Origin: Actinomycetes bacterium | GTDB lineage: Bacteria > Actinomycetota > Actinomycetes > Mycobacteriales > Mycobacteriaceae | NCBI GenBank assembly: GCA_023404955.1 | Contig: JAEXZY010000070.1 | Span: 10,978 to 74,977, forward strand | Reading direction: 5' to 3' | DNA length: 64,000 nt | Part shown: one piece after another, positions 59,495 to 64,000 of the stretch | Position numbering within the stretch: the first letter of the stretch is position 1 | Layout: each line of letters opens with the position of its first letter | The notes under the pieces: generated by a model | Seen by the model: the letters and a program-made list of their open reading frames with translations, nothing else | Told to the model about the DNA's origin: nothing | Database searches by the model: none | Position numbers and translations under genes: made by a program

Positions 59495-60352
59495 TCACTG
59501 CGATTCAGTGTTTTTCACCTGGTGTGGATACAGGAAGGGTTTTATGCGCTGACGATACTCGTCCGACGCTGCCTCGAAGTCGTCCTCGCATAATTGTCGG
59601 AATGCGCGCGCACAACTTGAGTGAGGAAAATGCGATGAACAAAGTAGGTCTAGATCAGCGTGCGCGGTCTCGTCTCCGCGAAGAAGAGCTTTAACAGCCA
59701 GCCAGACCGCAAAAAGCGTTCGGGCACGCTCCCGCAGCAGGTCATCGCGAGTGGCCAGCCCGAGGATTGCTATTGTTGCGCGAGCCCGATCGTCGTTAGA
59801 TCTGTCGAGTTGGCCACACACTGGAAAGATCCCCCACCACCGGATCGCCGTCTCGGGGTCTGGATCTTCGGGATCGGCGGGATTAAGGAGGTAGGCCTGT
59901 TCTTGTCGGAGATCCGCGTTTGTAAAAGCTGATAGCATTCGTGGTGCGGCGGTGGGGAAGTAGTTCGCCTTGAAGGTGCTATTGCAGCGCTTGCATGACG
60001 CCAAGTAATTCTCAGGTTCATATGCAAGCAAGTAGTATCCAATCGGGCTAGACCCGCCAACATCGCGAATGCTGTCGTCGTTCGCCCACTCTTCGACTCT
60101 CTTCTTCGGGCGGAAATGTTCGACGTCCCATTCGATGGCACCTGATCCCAGCACCCGTTCGCAGTATCCGCACTTTTTCTGTTGCAGCTCTACGAACACT
60201 GGCTTGACTCTCGACCAGATATTGCCTGACTCGAGATGGCAGGCTGCATCCTTATTCTTCTGGGTGCGCTCTGCGGCGAGTTGAATCCACGACTTATTCG
60301 AGGGGTCAAATTCGAGGAGGGTTTCTTTAGTGACCCGCGGGATTCTGATCAC
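59495..60352 (-). CDS. HNH nuclease, Septu PtuB-like
   Basis: The 285-residue protein has an HNH fold: Cys61-x-x-Cys64 (CGYCE), DVEHF with the catalytic His79, and NYLASCKRCN with Cys120 and Cys123. This is the zinc-bound HNH form of PtuB-like, retron-associated and McrA-like nucleases. Its start overlaps the ATPase stop by four bases, and an ABC ATPase plus HNH pair is the known layout of the Septu antiphage system. Somewhat long for PtuB. Confidence 0.83.
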   Translation of the reverse strand: MIRIPRVTKETLLEFDPSNKSWIQLAAERTQKNKDAACHLESGNIWSRVKPVFVELQQKKCGYCERVLGSGAIEWDVEHFRPKKRVEEWANDDSIRDVGGSSPIGYYLLAYEPENYLASCKRCNSTFKANYFPTAAPRMLSAFTNADLRQEQAYLLNPADPEDPDPETAIRWWGIFPVCGQLDRSNDDRARATIAILGLATRDDLLRERARTLFAVWLAVKALLRGDETAHADLDLLCSSHFPHSSCARAFRQLCEDDFEAASDEYRQRIKPFLYPHQVKNTESQ

Positions 60353-61785
60353 TCAAGGTATTCTTCCGTGGGCAGCCCGCGAGCGAGTGCATCGATGTAC
60401 TTCCGTCGCGCCGTCTCGTCGCCATCGACGGCGCGGCGCGCAAGATCCTCGAGCGCTGGCATCGCATCTGGAGCTCGTGTTGATGGCAGATCAAAATAGG
60501 AGCTCAGCAGCAATTGCTCGGCGCTCAAGCCGTGGACACGCGCGTCTAATCTGCGCAGCACTGAGCTACTGCTTTCATTCGACTCATCGGCCAAAATTAT
60601 GTTTTGGGATTCGAGGGTTCCTGCGACGATCGGGCTGTGGGTTGTGAAGATGAATTGGATCTTCGGGAAGAGGTCACTCACCGTCGGTACGACGTCGCGT
60701 TGCCAGGCGGGATGCAGCAGCAGATCGATCTCGTCCACCATGACGATGCCACCGACTTCTTCGAACGCATAGGAAGGCGCTGCCGCGTCCAGGTGAAAAA
60801 GTAGATCCCCGAGCCATCCCACGTAGGACTGCAATCCGTCCGACAGGGCGCCGAAGGGCACCTCAATCCCGTTGCGGCGGAATACAGGTTGTTCGCCCTC
60901 AAAGCGATTGGTGAACTCCACGTTTTTTGGAAGCAGCCGTCGCAAGACGTCTCGGACCTCGCTTTGTCGTCGCTTCAAAGCGCTTGGGAGCCACGCCCCA
61001 AAAGGCACCAACGCCACGGTCTCATCGAAAAGGCTTGAAACACGCTGGTAGCGGCGACCGCTGCGGCCAACTTCTAGCGACGGTTCAGCGCGTGCTACAT
61101 CAGCGACTCGTCTACTTACGCCGTAGCCAAGTGCGAAGAAGAACGGGGACGATTCGTCAAAAACGCCCCCCCACGTTTTGCCGCCAGGTCTCCATTTGAT
61201 CTGCTCAACGGTACCTCTTCTCTTCAAGGTTAATTCCGCAAGAAGCTGACGGCCTTCTCTGTGAGAGCTGAACGCGAACGAAGCTGTTATCCGCGCCTCT
61301 ACTTGCCCTTCGCGTACCAGACGGTAGGGCCGAAACCCGGTGGCCGACCCTTCCAGGATCGGCCCGAGAGCAGCCATAGCGGTCGCACGTAGGACGCTGG
61401 ATTTCCCGGACCCGTTGTTGCCAAGCAGGAGGTTCACGTTCTTGTGCTTCGCCGTTCCGGCTTCATATGGATAGCGCAGCGCGATCGTTGCATCGGTAAA
61501 GCATCGAAAGTTTTGAAGTGATATCTCGGTAAGATAGAAGTACGGTCCTGTTAACTCTGCAGCTGGCAGGCGCAGAGCAAATCCGGGTAGTGCGAGCTTT
61601 TCCAAGATCACGCCTGTGGTGTCCTCTGGTCCAGCGATATCCTCGAGCCGCCTACGCTCCAAAGCCCGGGCCCTCCTACGGTCTCGAATTGCGCTTAGCT
61701 GCTGCACAGCGAGCGATAGAATTACTCCAGAAATGGCTCCAAGAAAAGTCGGCAGTGCGGCAGACACCACCTCTGGCCAGTTCAC
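60349..61785 (-). CDS. ABC/OLD-like ATPase with N-terminal membrane helix, Septu PtuA-like
   Basis: The 478-residue ATPase has Walker A GNNGSGKSS (122-130), a signature-like GALSDGLQSY, Walker B IVMVDEIDLLLHP and an H-loop FTTHSP, as in PtuA and other SMC/OLD-related defence ATPases. Unusually it begins with a transmembrane helix (about 8-28, LPTFLGAISGVILSLAVQQ) followed by a basic stretch, so the complex may sit at the membrane. First gene of the pair. The target would be foreign DNA or tRNA cut by the HNH partner. Confidence 0.83.
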   Translation of the reverse strand: MNWPEVVSAALPTFLGAISGVILSLAVQQLSAIRDRRRARALERRRLEDIAGPEDTTGVILEKLALPGFALRLPAAELTGPYFYLTEISLQNFRCFTDATIALRYPYEAGTAKHKNVNLLLGNNGSGKSSVLRATAMAALGPILEGSATGFRPYRLVREGQVEARITASFAFSSHREGRQLLAELTLKRRGTVEQIKWRPGGKTWGGVFDESSPFFFALGYGVSRRVADVARAEPSLEVGRSGRRYQRVSSLFDETVALVPFGAWLPSALKRRQSEVRDVLRRLLPKNVEFTNRFEGEQPVFRRNGIEVPFGALSDGLQSYVGWLGDLLFHLDAAAPSYAFEEVGGIVMVDEIDLLLHPAWQRDVVPTVSDLFPKIQFIFTTHSPIVAGTLESQNIILADESNESSSSVLRRLDARVHGLSAEQLLLSSYFDLPSTRAPDAMPALEDLARRAVDGDETARRKYIDALARGLPTEEYLE

Positions 61786-62279
61786 CGGGGTGAGCCCGAT
61801 GTTGACTGGCGCGTCACGGTGCTGACTCGTTCGGGTCGTTCTGATGGCCGCGGAACCGTTAAGATCATCGTTCGAGTCTAGAACCGGGGTTCTCGCGCGA
61901 GAAGGGATGGAGCCGGCTGGGGCGGCGTCACCGCACTAGCTGCCGTCTGCGTGTTAAGCCTCGTGTGGATAGCGACCGCTGCGTCAATTGCAGTGTGAGC
62001 GTTTGATCGACTTGGATTCAGACGGGAATGAGCAACGGACAGTGCGCAATTGGTAAAGGCATGCTGAGACCAGCGCCCGCAGCAGGCTGGAAGCGACAAC
62101 TAACAGCACAGACCGTGCGATATTTCCGAGTTTCTGATGCGCCTCGCGCCGACGCGACGAGATCGGGACTTTGGACGGGATGGCGTCTGACGCGGAGGGG
62201 CAGCGCAGCCAGCCTGCCCAATGGCTGGCGTCATGTAATGGGTTGCACTCCTCGCGGTCCGAAGAATAGCTTCGAATTT
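61786..62279. other. 494-base gap including divergent promoter region
   Basis: The stretch separates the ATPase gene from the plus-strand HEPN-like gene. A longer frame of the latter reaches 62028, but the extra 84 residues are low-complexity Arg/Gly/Ala and not gene-like. No RNA gene seen. Confidence 0.4.
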
Positions 62280-62825
62280 ATGCCGGACAAATATGGCTAT
62301 GATCTGATCGAAGAATTGCCCGCTGATGGAGCCCGCGAGAAAGAAGTGTTCGCTCGCTTCGGTCTCGCCGCTTACAAGGCGCAAGTATTCGACCATGCCT
62401 TGGTTAATCTCATCGCTGTCGCATCCAGAGTCCGTGTGGTAATGACGGCGGACGACGTGGACCGACAATTTGATGCTCTATTCCGGAAGACCTCGGGTGC
62501 GCTAGTTGCCGACATCCGAGAAGCGGCCTATCTGGGAGAGGACGATTTGGCGCTCTGTCGCGAGGCGGTCCGCGAGCGCAATCGACTAGTTCACCGGTTC
62601 TTTCGTGACCATGCTGAGAACTTTATGACGAGTGAGGGACAGCAGCTGATGATCGACGACGTCGCGTCCGTGGTGGAACTGATCGAACGCGCTGACGGTG
62701 CGTGTTACCGCGTCATGATGAGGATCGGCGAGCGATACGGGATGACCGAAACCGCTGTAGACCGGGCGTACCAACAACTGCTTCGGGCGGCGCGCGGCGA
62801 AAGCGATGCACCCTCGACGAACTGA
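62280..62825 (+). CDS. HEPN-like helical protein
   Basis: From ATG 62280 (MPDKYGYDLIEELP) the product has 181 helical residues. The segment AVRERNRLVHRFFRDH contains R100-x4-H105, the HEPN ribonuclease motif of many toxin and defence proteins. The preceding DHALVNLIAVASRV and following helices fit the four-helix HEPN layout. A metal-independent RNase or an inactive sensor are both possible. No antitoxin nucleotidyltransferase is adjacent. Confidence 0.5.
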   Translation: MPDKYGYDLIEELPADGAREKEVFARFGLAAYKAQVFDHALVNLIAVASRVRVVMTADDVDRQFDALFRKTSGALVADIREAAYLGEDDLALCREAVRERNRLVHRFFRDHAENFMTSEGQQLMIDDVASVVELIERADGACYRVMMRIGERYGMTETAVDRAYQQLLRAARGESDAPSTN

Positions 62826-63107
62826 CACCAGCATTACGAGACTTCTCGCCGCTAGCGGCGGACTTCGTCTCGGCACTCGCCTCCGAGCGTCGTCGTCAAA
62901 CCGATACCCAGGGCTGTTCAGGCCGCCAGATAGCGTTTGAGCTGCACATACGCTTCACGCGAGATCGCGCAAGTTGTCTGTAACTGTGGGCAGATTGTGG
63001 GCACGAGTCCGTGTCGCCGCCCGTACTGTGTCGGTGGTCCGTGCTGGACTTATTACGGACCGACTGCGGATGGCGCGGCGGCCGTAACAGTGAGGAAGGG
63101 CGACCCG

Positions 63108-63299
63108 ATGGCGGGAGCCAGCAATGCGTTCGTGATCTACAAGGCGTCGAACGGGCAGTACTACTACGTCCTCAAGGGCGGCAACGGAGAGATCCTGATG
63201 ACGAGCGAGACGTTCATCAGGAAGCAGTCCGCCCATGACGGGATCGCCGCCGTCAAGCGGGTCGCACCGAACGCCACCGTCGTCGACATGGCGAGCTGA
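63108..63299 (+). CDS. YegP/DUF1508-family small protein
   Basis: The 63-residue protein (FVIYKASNGQYYYVLKGGNGEIL, quoted in part; SETFIRKQSAHDGIAAVK) is a single DUF1508 unit, a beta-beta-beta-alpha fold that occurs as one or two copies in bacteria. The ATG at 63108 follows GGAAGG. An in-frame GTG lies 18 bases upstream. Function unknown. It could be the first core gene beyond the island. Confidence 0.82.
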   Translation: MAGASNAFVIYKASNGQYYYVLKGGNGEILMTSETFIRKQSAHDGIAAVKRVAPNATVVDMAS

Positions 63300-63439
63300 T
63301 TGAGGCGAAACAAGTGGGTGGATTCGAGGCGATGGGGGTGACGCCGAACGATGCGGGCAACCGCGAGAAGGTCCAAGAGGTGCGCGGGAGCGGCAGCTAG
63401 TCGATCGAGCGGCGGTGCACCACCCCTCACGGGCAGCCG

Positions 63440-64000
63440 TCACCGTGGTCCTGAGGCGGGCATGTCTCCGGTTACAGCCGCGATGCACTCGCCAAGGACG
63501 CCACCGACACTGTTGGGGTAGTCATCGTCGACAATGTCCCACGCTGCGAACACTCGATCGTGCCTACCGGAACGCGTGTCCTCGTCGGTTCGCCTGTAGA
63601 CGCGTCCGATCCGGTATCCGTCCGCATCGACGAACGTCACCAGGAGTAATGACCGGCTCCGGACGCCCTCCTGGGTTTTGGTCAGGCGCGTTCGAGAGAA
63701 GTACAGCCTGAGTCGCTCCCGCGGCCGAAGGACCTTCGGCGGCCAGTTCTCGAGCTTGAACCGTGTGTCCCTCAGCTCCTGAGTCGAGATGAACAGATCC
63801 TGGCCCCACTGAGCCGACTCTAGCTTCCCGTCGCGGAAGATCGTCAGCAAGGGAGGGAACCACGCCACCTCGTAGATGTCGTCTGTCCCACCGTTCTCTA
63901 TGCTGGCGTCACAATCCCCAGATGCGCCGTACGAGTTGACGGACGTGTCGATGCGGTGAGCCCGGCGGGCCGCGCGGTCCGCCGCGGGCGCGGGCGCGGG
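63440..64000 (-). CDS. Hypothetical protein running off the right edge
   Basis: The frame is open from the window edge to the stop at 63440 (187 codons). An internal GTG at 63868 is a possible start, but the upstream codons (IDTSVNSYGASGDC) also read as protein, so the gene probably starts outside. The visible part is mixed alpha/beta with TFVDADGYRIGRVYRR and a WDIVDDDYPN segment. No family recognised. Confidence 0.5.
   Translation of the reverse strand, partial: PAPAPAADRAARRAHRIDTSVNSYGASGDCDASIENGGTDDIYEVAWFPPLLTIFRDGKLESAQWGQDLFISTQELRDTRFKLENWPPKVLRPRERLRLYFSRTRLTKTQEGVRSRSLLLVTFVDADGYRIGRVYRRTDEDTRSGRHDRVFAAWDIVDDDYPNSVGGVLGECIAAVTGDMPASGPR

Noticed and set aside
7030..62950. CRISPR array or long tandem repeats
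   Set aside because: Reading through the window I saw no regularly spaced repeats; the only close tandem repeat is the 22-base pair at 16246-16267.

Overview
The window looks like chromosome from a high-GC, mycobacterium-type actinomycete (probably Mycolicibacterium or Mycobacterium). The evidence is the GC-rich coding with frequent GTG starts, a pgm / two crcB / DUF190 block arranged as in the M. tuberculosis Rv3068c-Rv3071 neighbourhood, an Lsr2 homologue, and many short ATGA/GTGA operon overlaps. No species can be fixed from sequence reading alone.

Core segment (1 to about 7,130): a truncated secreted/membrane protein at the left edge, a DUF808 membrane protein, two small conserved genes, a DUF190 protein with two tandem fluoride-channel subunits, phosphoglucomutase, an MFS exporter and tRNA-Ala(GGC). 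The tRNA and the terminator-like hairpin behind it mark the edge of the core.

Integrative element (about 7,030 to at least 16,260): a large serine recombinase whose frame leaves the element without a stop, an XRE-type regulator, an ArdA-like antirestriction protein, and a transfer/replication operon (small basic protein, VirD4/TraG-like ATPase, replication-relaxation protein, beta-class DNA methyltransferase, small protein). Four small genes stand upstream. No relaxase or type IV secretion channel is visible, so it looks like a mobilizable element using a partner's machinery. A 16-bp palindromic site is shared by its two control regions.

Accessory region (about 16,300 to 63,000): a chain of cargo modules, several without a described function known to me. 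In order: (i) Gfo/Idh/MocA oxidoreductase, DegT aminotransferase, CYTH protein, cytidine-deaminase-like protein and P-loop nucleoside kinase, then a GNAT; (ii) a two-TM protein with an XRE regulator; (iii) a secreted DUF4185 protein and several orphans; (iv) an ImmA/IrrE-XRE pair divergent from a multiubiquitin / ThiF-E1 / DUF6527 operon; (v) gene remnants (SDR, TetR, glycosyltransferase); (vi) a tyrosinase / beta-protein / micro-ORF / MBL / patatin / MBL cluster; (vii) Lsr2; (viii) two degenerate-receiver regulators followed by four small structural-looking proteins and one 3,435-residue protein that combines a subtilase, three or four peptidoglycan-binding modules, an FAD amine oxidase, a caspase-like fold, LGFP repeats, a phage-tail lysozyme, an M15-like peptidase and a phospholipase D; (ix) two orphans on the minus strand; (x) an HNH nuclease plus ABC-type ATPase pair resembling Septu; (xi) a HEPN-like protein. 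The right edge has a YegP/DUF1508 protein and a gene running off the window; whether these are core or island is not clear.

The best candidates for an undescribed system are the giant multi-enzyme protein with its small partners (43,688-57,859), the tyrosinase/MBL/patatin cluster (35,246-41,151) and the oxidoreductase/aminotransferase/CYTH/deaminase/kinase cluster (17,042-21,125). All functional roles proposed for these are inference from domains and gene order.
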